Assembly: GCF_023898315.1 (NCBI RefSeq)
Contig: NC_064616.1
Coordinates: forward strand, 645,850,974-645,914,973
Direction: 5' to 3'
DNA: 64,000 nucleotides
From: Schistocerca nitens
Taxonomy: Eukaryota; Arthropoda; Insecta; Orthoptera; Acrididae
Position 1 is the first letter of the stretch; every line of letters begins with the position of its first letter. Positions 47,040 to 56,335 of this stretch are shown one piece after another. A program made the translations under genes and the position numbers. The notes beneath the pieces are model-generated. The model was given only the letters and a program-made list of their open reading frames with translations. It ran no database searches and was not told the origin of the DNA.

Positions 47040-47395
47040 GTTTTTTAAAATGTTGCAATGCGTTGACTTATAGCAATATTCCTACTTGCACGTATCGCCT
47101 TAGCTTTATCAGCTAAACTTCGATCGGCGGTGTGGCGATCTTTATTTGCTGCCTAAGGGATGTCGTGTTCCGTACACGCTTCGTCGACTAGATTTATCCC
47201 CTTATCACAGCGTACCAATCGTTTTTGAAGTTTTGTTCCAGGTCCACAGCAATTATATCTAGGAATGTGTGATCCGACTGGTAGTACGTCGAGAATACCG
47301 ACCCCCTCCTCTAATGCGTCTCTTACCACGAATTTTATGCTACTGAGGTGGTTGTGGTCTGCGCACCCAGTTATATAACAAATCGTCACCGTCGA
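47040..47395 (-). pseudogene. virus-like element: parvovirus-type phospholipase A2 domain
   Basis: The minus frame reads PRYNCCGPGTKLQKRL (calcium-binding loop CGPGT), then DKGINLVDEACTEHDIP with the catalytic His-Asp pair in EHD. TAG at 47153-47155 interrupts, and the same frame continues AANKDRHTADRSLADKAKAI. CGPGT followed by D.AC..HD is the signature of the VP1-type viral phospholipase A2, which breaches endosomal membranes in parvoviruses. It seems fused at its N-terminal side to the end of the integrase, probably by deletion. Confidence 0.75.
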
Positions 47396-47399
47396 TCCA

Positions 47400-48175
47400 G
47401 CTACTAAATCGCCTACATTAAATATCTATTTAAACGGATCTAACATTTTAATACGATTGTATGCTGTATATAGAAGTCTATTATCACGAACATCTATTGC
47501 TCTCATTTTTATTGTGCAATGTTTGGTTCGATTATACTGCGCAGTTATTTGTGGGACGATATCGATCCACTTGTGTGAGCCAAGAAGGTTGAATTGCATC
47601 CACATTTGGATTTTCACTGTCCTGTTCAGATGTTCCACGATTCTCACCTTCAGGTGGATGAACGTCGGGGTCAGGGATTTTCTCTGCCTCGTGATGACTG
47701 GGTGTTGTGTGACGTTCATAGGTTACTTAGGTTTAAGTAATTCTAAGTTCTAGGGGACTGATGACCATAGATGTTAAGTCTTATAGTGCTCAGAGCCATT
47801 TCTTTTTTGGATGAACGTCGAGTAGAGATGTATTCCATACATCTCCATCACAGTGTTGAAACATCTATTGTAAAACTCACCACCGTGGTCTGTTTGAAGG
47901 TTGTTTCGGCTTCGAGTCTTCCCCGTCTGCAGCAATCCCTCAAACACCTGCACGACGTCCATTCCTGTTTTCGCTTTCACGGGTAATGCCCAGGCATATT
48001 TAGAATAAGTATCAATTACCATTAAAATATAGTTGGATCCGTTATTCACATATGAGTATTCCCTCGTGTCGATAAGAGCCGCCTGCCCCGGGTCATCCAA
48101 ACCATTAATCATAACATATCTTCGAGAGTATGTTTTGCATGCTGGTTTGTGCAGTTCCCGAACTACAGTCTCCAT
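47400..48175 (-). pseudogene. virus-like element: retroviral-type (rve) integrase, SINE-interrupted
   Basis: ATG at 48175 opens METVVRELHKPACKTYSRRY. The core has LIDTREYS (first Asp; the usual preceding Trp-Gln-Ala-Asp-Leu pattern is altered), YILMVIDTYSKYAWALPVKA, LQTDHGGEFYN (second Asp) and, beyond the SINE, RIVEHLNRT (catalytic Glu), WIDIVPQITAQYNRTKH. The SINE at 47668-47808 splits the gene between the second Asp and the Glu. TAG at 47426-47428 is an in-frame nonsense codon near the C-terminus. Polinton integrases have this order. Dead. Confidence 0.85.
47668..47808 (+). repeat. 5'-truncated SINE (A2 subfamily) inside the integrase gene
   Basis: Starts at GGGTCAGGGATTTTCTCTGC and ends GCTCAGAGCCATTTCTTTTTT. 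GGATGAACGTCG flanks it (47656-47667 and 47809-47820), a perfect 12-bp target duplication. Compared with the copy at 1213-1412 it lacks the tRNA-like head. Confidence 0.93.
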
Positions 48176-48375
48176 ACTTATTCGATGATACCTTTCTCTC
48201 TAAGCTCATAAATTATTGAAACAAATACATTCGAATGAGCTGTATTACCAGCGGCAGCTGATGCCATGAGCAGTCGTATCCGGTCTATTATCTCATTGGG
48301 GTCGTCGTAGTATATATACTGCGAGAGTCGATTGCTCACTCTTTTAAACTGAATGTCAGTACCATCACCATTGCT

Positions 48376-50312
48376 ATTTTTTTCACCATCCAATATAGAT
48401 TTTTAATGGATTTGTATCACAAGATTAGTTTTGATAAGGAAGCACCAGCATCACAAATATGGGACCGAATGAAGAATGTTGTTTCCTCGTTACTTCCGAC
48501 ATCAGAACAATCGCTGAGTGCAAAACATCCCTGGATATCGCAGTCAACACTACAGTTAACTGAAGAGAGAAACCATCTGAAGAAAACTGGTATCCACACC
48601 ACCCAGGATCAAGACAGATACAAGAACCTTCGCAGAGTTGTAGAAAGGACAAAGCACATTTCATTACTGGTATCTGTAATGAAATAGAACAGCATCATAA
48701 TCGCAGTCAGGAACGTGATCTCTTCAAGGAAATCAGCAACATCACTACAGAATTAAGAACAGTAGAGACAATCAAACACTTGAGCAACTTACTTTGGAAC
48801 CTACAATTTTTACGCAGTGAAATAGAGAATGCGATTCAACATCTGAAGAATTATAAAGCCCCTGGTGTAGACGGTATATCTGGAGAAATGATCGAAGAAA
48901 TGGGACAGGAAGTTACTGATGTGCTGCATTCATTGTGTAAAAGAATATGGGAGACTGGAGAGTGGACGGATGACTGGTCAAAGTCTCTCTTCATCCCCTT
49001 ACACAAGAAAGGGTCTGTACCGAACTATTGCCCTCACATCTCACGCAAGTAAAATTTTGCTCTACATCCTGATCCAATGTTTGAAGGCGTACATTCAGCC
49101 TCACGTATCCAGAGAACAAGCAGGTTTTGCTGAAGGGAAAGGAACTCGTGAACAGACCCTCAACATAAGACAAATAATAGAAAAATCGAGAGAGTTCTGT
49201 GTTCCTGTTTTCATCTGCTTCCTTGACTATAGGAAAACCTTTGCTGTGTTGTCTAGGAAAAGTTGTGGCAGGTGCTTGCAGAGTTCGGTGTCCCACCCCA
49301 CTTGATAGCATTGATCAAAAGTCTATACAATAATCACTTCGCAGATATAAAGCCAAGTCCTGGCACATCTGATTTCTTCAGAGTATCAAAAGGTGTGAGA
49401 CAGGGTTGTGTCATATCCTCACAACTGTACAACATCTATGCAGAGCATGTCATTAGGAAAGCTCTTGATGGTTGGACCAATGGATGGGAGAGCTATCAAC
49501 AACCTCCGTTTTGCTGATGACACTGTGCCTTTAGCCAACAGCGAAGATGAACTTGCTGAGCTACTAACAAGAATAAAGGACATTAGTCTAGCATATGGAT
49601 TAGACATCAACGTCAGCAAGTCCAAACTTATGATAACTGATCGAGAAGAACAGATCCAGCTCACAGGTCGATTAAAGGAACTGGAAGTCGTGCATTCTTT
49701 CATCTATCTTGGGTCAACCATCTGTAGCATGGGAAGTTGTGAAGATGAGATAAGAAGACGGATCACGCTAGGGCGATTGGCTGTGAAGAAGCTCACCAAG
49801 ATCTGGCAGAGCAGAGCAATAACAAATAGCACAAAGATCCGGCTAGTTGAAACACTCGTGTTTTCTGTCTTCTTTTATGGTTGCTAAACATTGACACTCA
49901 AGGCCAGAGACAAACAGCGCATTGATGCGTTTGAGCTTTGGTGCTGGCGTAGAATGCTACGCATAAAATGGACCGAAAGAAGAACAAATGCGTCCATTAT
50001 TGAACAACTGAACTCGATATCTCCAGACGCCTTTCTTCTCGAGTCACCGAAAAAATTCTCCAGTTCTTTTGTCCTATTGTGATAACAGATGGAGAAAACC
50101 TAGAGAAAATAATCTTGTAAGGAAAGATCGAGGGCACGAGAGCAAGAGGAAGAGCAGCGAGCTGATGGATAGATCAAATCAAGAAGTTCTCCGGTCTACC
50201 TCTTCAACAGGCACTAAGAGAATCTGGCAACCGTCCGGGATGGAAACGCTTCGTTCATGGGGTCACGACGCTCAGCAGTGAGCACAACGACTTATGATGA
50301 TGATGATGATGA
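48376..50312 (+). mobile_element. RTE/BovB-like LINE inserted in the virus-like element
   Basis: The plus strand encodes KNYKAPGVDGISGEMIEEMG, SREQAGFAEGKGTREQTLNI, VPVFICFLDYRKTFAV (palm start; the usual second Asp region altered), SKGVRQGCVISSQLYNIYAE, NNLRFADDTVPLAN (catalytic FADD intact), FIYLGSTICSMG and RIDAFELWCWRRMLRIKWTE. The C-terminal WCWRR block and the short (GATGAT)n 3' tail at about 50292-50312 fit RTE elements. Frameshifts near 49050, 49300, 49420 and a stop at 49885-49887 inactivate it. The endonuclease is absent, so it is 5'-truncated. Confidence 0.82.
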
Positions 50313-50313
50313 T
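50290..50313 (+). repeat. (GAT)n tail of the RTE-like LINE
   Basis: ATGATGATGATGATGATGAT run at the 3' end of the LINE. Confidence 0.85.
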
Positions 50314-51154
50314 TTCACATTGCTTCGGCTTTTTGCTTTCTTAGGCAGATCGGTTAAAAGCAATATTTCACGATACATTTCCAGATCTTTAGGCGAATAA
50401 TTTACATTTTTTGTGATCTTAGGAAAATAAGGTTCAGTAGATCGGGTGTTCTTTGAAACTGTTTATCGCCGATCTGTACTGTTTTTTTTTTTTTTCATTT
50501 AAAGTTATAGGCTGTGTGCCCAACATGTATGGTTTCTCACCACTGAAACCAAATATTTAGCTATCCTAGCGTCGTTGTGACGGTTTATGAAATTGGCAAT
50601 ACCGCCATCGTCGTCGCTGTGGAATTTTGCTGAGAGTTCATCGCTAGATTCAGTACCTGGTTTAAAGGTTTATTGCAGTGTCTGCTCCCGCTTCAAATGC
50701 CCTAATCTCAGAAACCGTAACTGCTCGCAAATGGCCTTCCGTGCGTCGATTACTTTATGCTTGGTCAACATCTCTTTGTATAGTAATCGGACTTCTGTGC
50801 AGCGTGAGGTTTTATATATCCGCTCTTCTTCCTCTTATGCTGCTAGTTGTGTTAACCCGTTTGTACAATGTCTCGTTCTCAATAACAGCTATTTCCCCTT
50901 CAGTTAGTTCGTTAACTTTCTTCTCGATTGCATTAACCCGATCATTCGGTGTATTGTTGAGTCTCAGAAGCGTATGACAATACATCTCTAGTTCCTTGCG
51001 TACGCCTCCAACTTTACGTTCGAGAGTTTGAATTTTCGCGTCCGTGTACAAGCGAATGTTTGTCTATGTACATCCATCCTATAAAACTGAGCTCCCAGCA
51101 TTTGTGCAAATTTATCCATGGTGATGCGTATACTGATGTACTCACCTCTTCGCA

Positions 51155-51945
51155 TGGCTACACATATAGGAACTCCTGGAAGTTCCGTCTGTACCTGCCA
51201 TCATTCAGTTTCCTTGTTTTATCAATTGATTCCAGCAATCTGCACATCTCTTAACAAAATCATTGAACGACATGTCGGTTCCTACATGAGCCTGGTAAAT
51301 GTGTTTTAAATTCACATTGTCCTGTTTGAATGCTATAATTATGTTTGCATTATCCGTCACCAGCTGTTTGGGATTCTGGAATATGGCTGACTCAGATAAA
51401 ATACATCAACAGCCATATGGTGACCGAAACAGGAATATCGCCTAATTTGATTTTGGTTTTTCACAGCAAAATCGTCAAACATGAATACTGTGTTTGGCTT
51501 TACTTTTTCTGGTGGAGGGATATCACTGCTCTCACTGAATGTCGTGTACGCCACACCATCTGCACACGTAATATCTCCTGTAATAGTTGGTATTTGGGCT
51601 GAAACAGTGTTTGTGAAAATACATGTACATGTTCAAAGCAGACTCCATCTGGATGTGTTAGCAGCGTCATGAGAACATTTGTCTTGTCGCAGTTGGTTGG
51701 ACCTACAATTATTGCACGTATGTTGTCGAAAGGAGTACACCATTCTTCTTCTTCCGGTCTTCTTGCACACCATCACAGCTCCAGTCCCTTACAACAAAGT
51801 CTTGATGCTTCACCCACCCTCCCGTGATACCTACTACGTCAGGTACAGGCGTGCAATCGGTTTTTGTAGCAAATAATGAGCACGACATCATACCGACTAT
51901 GTCATGTACTGGCGTGGAATGGGCTTTTAGGGAGAATTTAGTCAA
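51155..51945 (-). pseudogene. virus-like element: FtsK/HerA-type packaging ATPase
   Basis: Minus-strand pieces: RAIIVGPTNCDKTNVLMTLL at about 51716-51657 holds the Walker A motif, with Asp where the final Gly of GxxGKT should be. After a frameshift near 51565, AYTTFSESSDIPPPEKV and NTVFMFDDF (Walker B, 51480) and VDVFYLSQPYSRIP follow; then GTDMSFNDFVKRCADCWNQ and GRYRRNFQEFL to about 51155. This order is that of the A32/FtsK-HerA packaging ATPase of Polintons and adintoviruses. Walker A loss plus frameshifts make it dead. The 5' part near 51945 is uncertain. Confidence 0.78.
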
Positions 51946-52062
51946 ATGACATTATTTTTTGCTGTCGCATGTTTGCAGTGAAAATACTGGCGGCAATAGC
52001 TTTTGTACTTGCAATATAATAAGAGGTAACATATAAAAAATATCTACATGGGTGTATACATT

Positions 52063-52068
52063 TTTATT
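52063..52068 (-). terminator. polyadenylation signal AATAAA after the first virus-like gene
   Basis: Plus-strand TTTATT about 120 bp beyond the stop of the gene ending at 52190. Confidence 0.45.
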
Positions 52069-52403
52069 CAGTAATCATACACAGGATACATTACATCAAC
52101 ATGTTCTTTCTTTATCTTAACACCAGCACAGATTATAGAAAATAAAGAATTCTTGTAAGCACAAAATTCAACATGTATTTCTCTCAAACTTATTGGCAGT
52201 AGCCTACATTAGTTTTCGTTGGCACCATATAGACCCACTTTTCGAAGTCGTCTACATGCACACTGTTCATACTTAGATACTCTGTAATATCTCTATACAT
52301 AGCTTTAACACAAGGCACCCATCTGTTCAGCCTTACCAACACAATGGATAGCACCATCTGGAGACCTAACAAGTTGTTAAAGGTGGACTGCTGTAGATAA
52401 ATA

Positions 52404-53825
52404 CACTCCTGGAAATGGAAAAAAGAACACATTGACACCGGTGTGTCAGACCCACCATACTTGCTCCGGACACTGCGAGAGGGCTGTACAAGCAATGATC
52501 ACACGCACGGCACAGCGGACACACCAGGAACCGCGGTGTTGGCCGTCGAATGGCGCTAGCTGCGCAGCATTTGTGCACCGCCGCCGTCAGTGTCAGCCAG
52601 TTTGCCGTGGCATACGGAGCTCCATCGCAGTCTTTAACACTGGTAGCATGCCGCGACAGCGTGGACGTGAACCGTATGTGCAGTTGACGGACTTTGAGCG
52701 AGGGCGTATAGTGGGCATGCGGGAGGCCGGGTGGACGTACCGCCGAAATGCTCAACACGTGGGGCGTGAGGTCTCCACAGTACATCGATGTTGTCGCCAG
52801 TGGTCGGCGGAAGGTGCACGTGCCCGTCGACCTGGGACCGGACCGCAGCGACGCACGGATGCACGCCAAGACCGTAGGATCCTACGCAGTGCCGTAGGGG
52901 ACCGCACCGCCACTTCCCAGCAAATTAGGGACACTGTTGCTCCTGGGGTATCGGCGAGGACCATTCGCAACCCTCTCCATGAAGCTGGGCTACGGTCCCG
53001 CACACCGTTAGGCCGTCTTCCGCTCACGCCCCAACATCGTGCAGCCCGCCTCCAGTGGTGTCGCGACAGGCGTGAATGGAGGGACGAATGGAGACGTGTC
53101 GTCTTCAGCGATGAGAGTCGCTTCTGCCTTGGTGCCAATGATGGTCGTATGCGTGTTTGGCGCCGTGCAGGTGAGCGCCACAATCAGGACTGCATACGAC
53201 CGAGGCACACAGGGCCAACACCCGGCATCATGGTGTGGGGAGCGATCTCCTACACTGGCCGTACACCACTGGTGATCGTCGAGGGGACACTGAATAGTGC
53301 ACGGTACATCCAAACCGTCATCGAACCCATCGTTCTACCATTCCTAGACCGGCAAGGGAACGTGCTGTTCCAACAGGACAATGCACGTCCGCATGTATCC
53401 CGTGCCACCCAACGTGCTCTAGAAGGTGTAAGTCAACTACCCTGGCCAGCAAGATCTCCGGATCTGTCCCCCATTGAGCATGTTTGGGACTGGATGAAGC
53501 GTCGTCTCACGCGGTCTGCACGTCCAGCACGAACGCTGGTCCAACTGAGGCGCCAGGTGGAAATGGCATGGCAAGCCGTTCCACAGGACTACATCCAGCA
53601 TCTCTACGATCGTCTCCATAGGAGAATAGCAGCCTGCATTGCTGCGAAAGGTGGATATACACTGTACTAGTGCCGACATTGTGCATGCTCTGTTGCCTGT
53701 GTCTATGTGCCTGTGGTTCTGTCAGTGTGATCATGTGATGTATCTGACCCCAGGAATGTGTCAATAAAGTTTCCCCTTCCTGGGACAATGAATTCACGGT
53801 GTTCTTATTTCAATTTCCAGGAGTG
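52404..53825 (+). mobile_element. Tc1-like transposon, full length (copy 2), potentially intact
   Basis: The inverted ends CACTCCTGGAAAT and ATTTCCAGGAGTG are flanked by TA on both sides (52402-52403, 53826-53827). 1422 bp, identical in length to copy 1 at 16143-17564 but in opposite orientation. It encodes one uninterrupted transposase and sits inside the first gene of the virus-like element, so it is younger than that element. Confidence 0.96.
52648..53670 (+). CDS. Tc1-like transposase, intact frame (340 aa)
   Basis: Starts with MPRQRGREPYVQLTDFERGR. The frame is open further upstream to 52432, but 340 aa from this ATG is the normal Tc1 length. A helix-turn-helix pair (GRIVGMREAGWTYRRNAQHV; SARTIRNPLHEAG) binds the terminal repeats. 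The DDE catalytic domain has VVFSDESRFCLG (first Asp), NVLFQQDNARPHVSR (second Asp) and PDLSPIEHVWDWM (Glu). By my count 32 residues separate the second Asp and the Glu, two fewer than in Tc1. Cut-and-paste transposition at TA. No frameshift or stop; activity unproven. Confidence 0.93.
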   Translation: MPRQRGREPYVQLTDFERGRIVGMREAGWTYRRNAQHVGREVSTVHRCCRQWSAEGARARRPGTGPQRRTDARQDRRILRSAVGDRTATSQQIRDTVAPGVSARTIRNPLHEAGLRSRTPLGRLPLTPQHRAARLQWCRDRREWRDEWRRVVFSDESRFCLGANDGRMRVWRRAGERHNQDCIRPRHTGPTPGIMVWGAISYTGRTPLVIVEGTLNSARYIQTVIEPIVLPFLDRQGNVLFQQDNARPHVSRATQRALEGVSQLPWPARSPDLSPIEHVWDWMKRRLTRSARPARTLVQLRRQVEMAWQAVPQDYIQHLYDRLHRRIAACIAAKGGYTLY

Positions 53826-53827
53826 TA

Positions 53828-54032
53828 GATGAGTCACCCGATTTCACACGGAGTGCAGAATCATTGTACACTGTTGTGATGGATAAAGTTAGAGCAACAC
53901 AGTAAATGTCTGGAGGAGGACGGCTCGGATGATACTCGGCGGTCAACTGATGCTTGATGCAGGTTTTTGCACTACACAGTCCACCTCATTCCACCTCCGT
54001 AAACTGCATTTAATACCTTTAGTTGCATTCTC
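53828..54032 (-). other. virus-like gene remnant between the Tc1 and the SINE
   Basis: Continuation of the first virus-like gene (WNEVDCVVQKPASS near 53980), with stops. See 52190-54545. Confidence 0.5.
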
Positions 54033-54231
54033 AAATGGTTCAAATGGCTCTGAGCACTATGGGACTTAACATCTGAGGTCATCAGTCCCCTAGAACTTAG
54101 AACTACTTAAACCTAACTAACCTAAGGACATCACACACATTCATGCCCGAGGCAGGATTCGAACCTGCGACCGTAGCAGTAGCGCGGTTCCAGCTTGAAG
54201 CGCCTAGAACAGCTCGGCCACTTCGGCCGGC
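54033..54231 (-). repeat. full-length tRNA-derived SINE (family A1)
   Basis: Reading the minus strand: a tRNA-like head (GTGGCCGAGCTGTTCTAGGC A box; GGTTCGAATCCTGCC B box, resembling tRNA-Leu/Ser heads), a middle segment GTCCTTAGGTTAGTTAGGTT, and a tail ending GAGCCATTTGAACCATTT. AGTTGCATTCTC (54021-54032) and AGCTGCATTCTC (54232-54243) form a 12-bp target duplication with one mismatch. Confidence 0.93.
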
Positions 54232-54545
54232 AGCTGCATTCTCGATCTCTATCACAGTACGCCAGCCTTTATTCGCAGTTGCCTCTATACTAGTATGTAA
54301 ACGTTTCGAATCACTAGTGGTTAAATTATAAACAGAGAATATTAGTGGTGCACAGGGTTTCATTGGTATCTTATCATCCACTACATCCTCACGTTGTCCA
54401 TGCAGTATCACTGTAACATTCTGCGATGGCGCATATGATGGAATCCACTACCGACCTGCATCATGCTGATTAGGACTCCCGGTGCACTTAGGCAAGTCAG
54501 GGACTGGCTGGGTGTCTTCAACTGACAATAACAGCTAATTGTCCC

Positions 54546-55470
54546 GCTCCATCAGGCTGACCAGGAACGGGACAAGATCCCAGGATGCTGCCGCTGCTGC
54601 GGGTCTCAAGGAGCTGATAACTGTCGCTGTTGCAGAAAGGTTGGAGGATGTCGCATCTGCTGATGAACAAAGAAGAAAGACCGTTAGAAGCGATGATATA
54701 AGCACAAAGACTTCATCTTCCTCTCACGACAGAAAGCATAGACGTTATGCAGGGGATACTTACTCTCCCAGGGCTTTTTCCTATTCTGCTGCTGCTGCGG
54801 CTGAGCTGTGTTGATCGATCTCGACTGGCGCTTCGTTCTGAGTGACTGACTGACTGACCGCAACTGAGGCTGCAAAGTTGCTGGGCCTGCCTTGTATCCC
54901 TGTTGTGATTGGATGCTGGGTTCCTATTGGTTACTGCCAATTTCAAGCGCGTCTGGTGGTATAATTGTGCTAGGGGAGTCAAATTGGGCTTTCCTTCAGG
55001 AGGACCAGGGTTCGAGTCCCAGAAAGGGGCACCTCCATTTTTAATTTCTCGCCAATTCCCGGGTGGGGTGGTACGTCAGCACAGCCCTAGGACAAAGAAA
55101 TTTTCACCAAAATTCGAAATTCCCACTAATATTCGAAATTCCTGCCGGTAGGGTAAGGGGGAGGGGGACAGTGGAAAGGGGGCAGGGGTCTGGGTCCCAC
55201 GTACAGACTGAGAAAAACACATGGCGTCATCTGGGGTGGAAGTGGGCGTGGTTGGGGGTAATTAATCGATCAATTTAATTTTTTGCATATGAATTTGATG
55301 TCAAAATTGCACCCATGCCGCCATCTCCCTATGACTCACGTAGACTGATGCTCCTGCAACTACTGAAAACGCTGTTGCCCCTCTTCAGGAACCACGGGTT
55401 AGTCTGGTCTCTTTACAGACACACGTTCATCGTGGTTGCACCTAAGGTATGGTTTCCTGTATAATTTTGT
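54546..55470. other. spacer with GC-rich patch, no gene seen
   Basis: A plus frame at 54539-54814 is rich in Ala/Ser/Arg with no domain. Near 54990-55140, TTTCACCAAAATTCGAAATT and CCCACTAATATTCGAAATT form a short duplicated motif that resembles, in inverse, sequence near 61260-61310. TAATTAATCGATCAATTTAA occurs at 55259-55278. Origin unknown. Confidence 0.4.
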
Positions 55471-56333
55471 AAATTATTGTCATTCGAAAAGAAACCAGCC
55501 AAAACCTGTAAAATGAAAACCACTTAAGGGATCGCAATGCCACTGCCTACGGCAAAAGTTGTGGTCACTATAAGAGCGCTGAGGCCCAAAACTCGCCGTT
55601 AGAGGGACGTGGGCACACACCCACGTGATGACAGCGCGAGCTCGTGCACGCGTCGACCGTCGACTGCACTTAGCAATGCTGAAAACAGAGTCATGAAAGC
55701 TTCCAAAGAAGAGCAAAGGCACGAAGTGCGTTTCCTAACAGCGGATGGAGTGTGGGGACCGAAAATACATCTCAGAATGGCACAAGTATAAAGAGAGCAC
55801 TCAATGTTCCTTGCAATTCCGGCGCTAAATCGGACTTCTGCAGTAATGGCTGCCACCGTAACTAGCAGTTGTTCAATAATGAGGGCATCCACCTGCTTGA
55901 CAATGGTATCGGCAACGCGGGATGACGTTCCAGATCGTCATCAGCCTACGATATCCGTTACTCCTTGAATCGCTTGTGCCGCGCCTAGACTCTTGCAGCG
56001 CACTTCGAATACATAAGCCATTCTTCGGTGAATTTCCGTTCCGCACCCTCCTACCGCTATAAAGAAACCCACTACACACATTTATTCTTCCTCTGAAGGC
56101 TCCGTTTCTCCTTTGCAGCATTACTGAGTGCAGTGGAAAGTTGAAGCGTGGGCGTGTTCGCTCTGTCGTTACGTGCGTCAGCGCCCGTGTCCCTCCAGTG
56201 GTGGGTTTGGGGCGTCAGCACCCTTACAGGGACCACAACTTCTTCCGTAGCTGGTGGCATTACGATATTAACGTACCTTCAGCGGTTTTCATGTTACAGC
56301 TTCCGGCTCGTCTCTTTTTTGATGACGTTAATA
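55471..56333. repeat. hairpin element with ~220-bp diverged inverted arms
   Basis: Left arm 55471 to about 55690, right arm about 56105-56333. Inverted matches include GAAAACC.CT.AAGG, TAATGCCAC...CTACGG..AAGTTGTGGTC, GAGGGACACGGGC-like and CACTGCACTCAGTAATGCTG-like segments. The centre (55690-56105) has no coding frame I recognise. A MITE or foldback element is the best description; parent unknown. Confidence 0.68.
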
Positions 56334-56335
56334 TA

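Larger units (their letters stand above)
48178..51119 (-). pseudogene. virus-like element: coiled-coil/DUF8207-type protein, LINE-interrupted
   Basis: Starts at ATG 51119 (MDKFAQMLGAQFYRMDVHRQ). A heptad-rich segment at about 51050-50810 (IQTLERKVGGVRKELEMY; VNAIEKKVNELTEGEIAVIE) is a predicted coiled coil. INRHNDARIAKYLVSVV follows near 50600, then IGDKQFQRTPDLLNLIF near 50465 and DLEMYREILLLTDLP near 50370. The LINE at 48376-50312 interrupts; the gene resumes DDPNEIIDRIRLLMASAAAG and IIYELREKGIIE to the stop at 48178. I recall the GDKQF.GTP segment as typical of DUF8207 proteins; the function is unknown to me. Confidence 0.62.
43583..54545 (-). mobile_element. decayed Polinton/Maverick-adintovirus-like endogenous element
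   Basis: A run of minus-strand gene relics: an unidentified gene, packaging ATPase, coiled-coil/DUF8207-type protein, retroviral-type integrase, phospholipase A2-like domain, basic core-like peptide, adenain-type protease, minor-capsid-like protein, capsid-like protein and a last unidentified gene. ATPase plus integrase plus adenain-type protease is the diagnostic set of Polintons and adintoviruses. AATAAA signals occur near 43586-43591 and 52063-52068. No polymerase B is visible. Termini were not identified, so both limits are approximate. Insertions within it: SINE 47668-47808, RTE LINE about 48376-50312, Tc1 52404-53825, SINE 54033-54231. Confidence 0.82.
52190..54545 (-). pseudogene. virus-like element: unidentified first gene, split by Tc1 and SINE
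   Basis: Protein-like sequence reads GQREDVVDDKIPMKPCAPLI, FSVYNLTTSDSKRLHTSIEA and NKGWRTVIEIENA (54411-54240), then, after the SINE, KGIKCSLRRWNEVDCVVQKP (about 54020-53950). It decays up to the Tc1 insertion, and after it resumes with LQQSTFNNLLG, LNRWVPCVKAMYRDITEYLS and VDDFEKWVYMVP to the stop at 52190. The intervals join in order across both insertions, so one gene was interrupted twice. A stop lies just upstream (near 54450) and the true start is not seen. I do not recognise the family. Confidence 0.55.

Noticed and set aside
47426-48175. LTR retrovirus or Gypsy element from the integrase-like frame
   Set aside because: No protease-RT-RNase H polyprotein or LTRs nearby. Neighbours are a packaging ATPase and an adenain-type protease, so Polinton-like is the better fit.
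54539-54814. Ala/Ser/Arg-rich plus-strand ORF as a gene
   Set aside because: Low-complexity composition, no domain, and it overlaps the edge of the virus-like element on the opposite strand.
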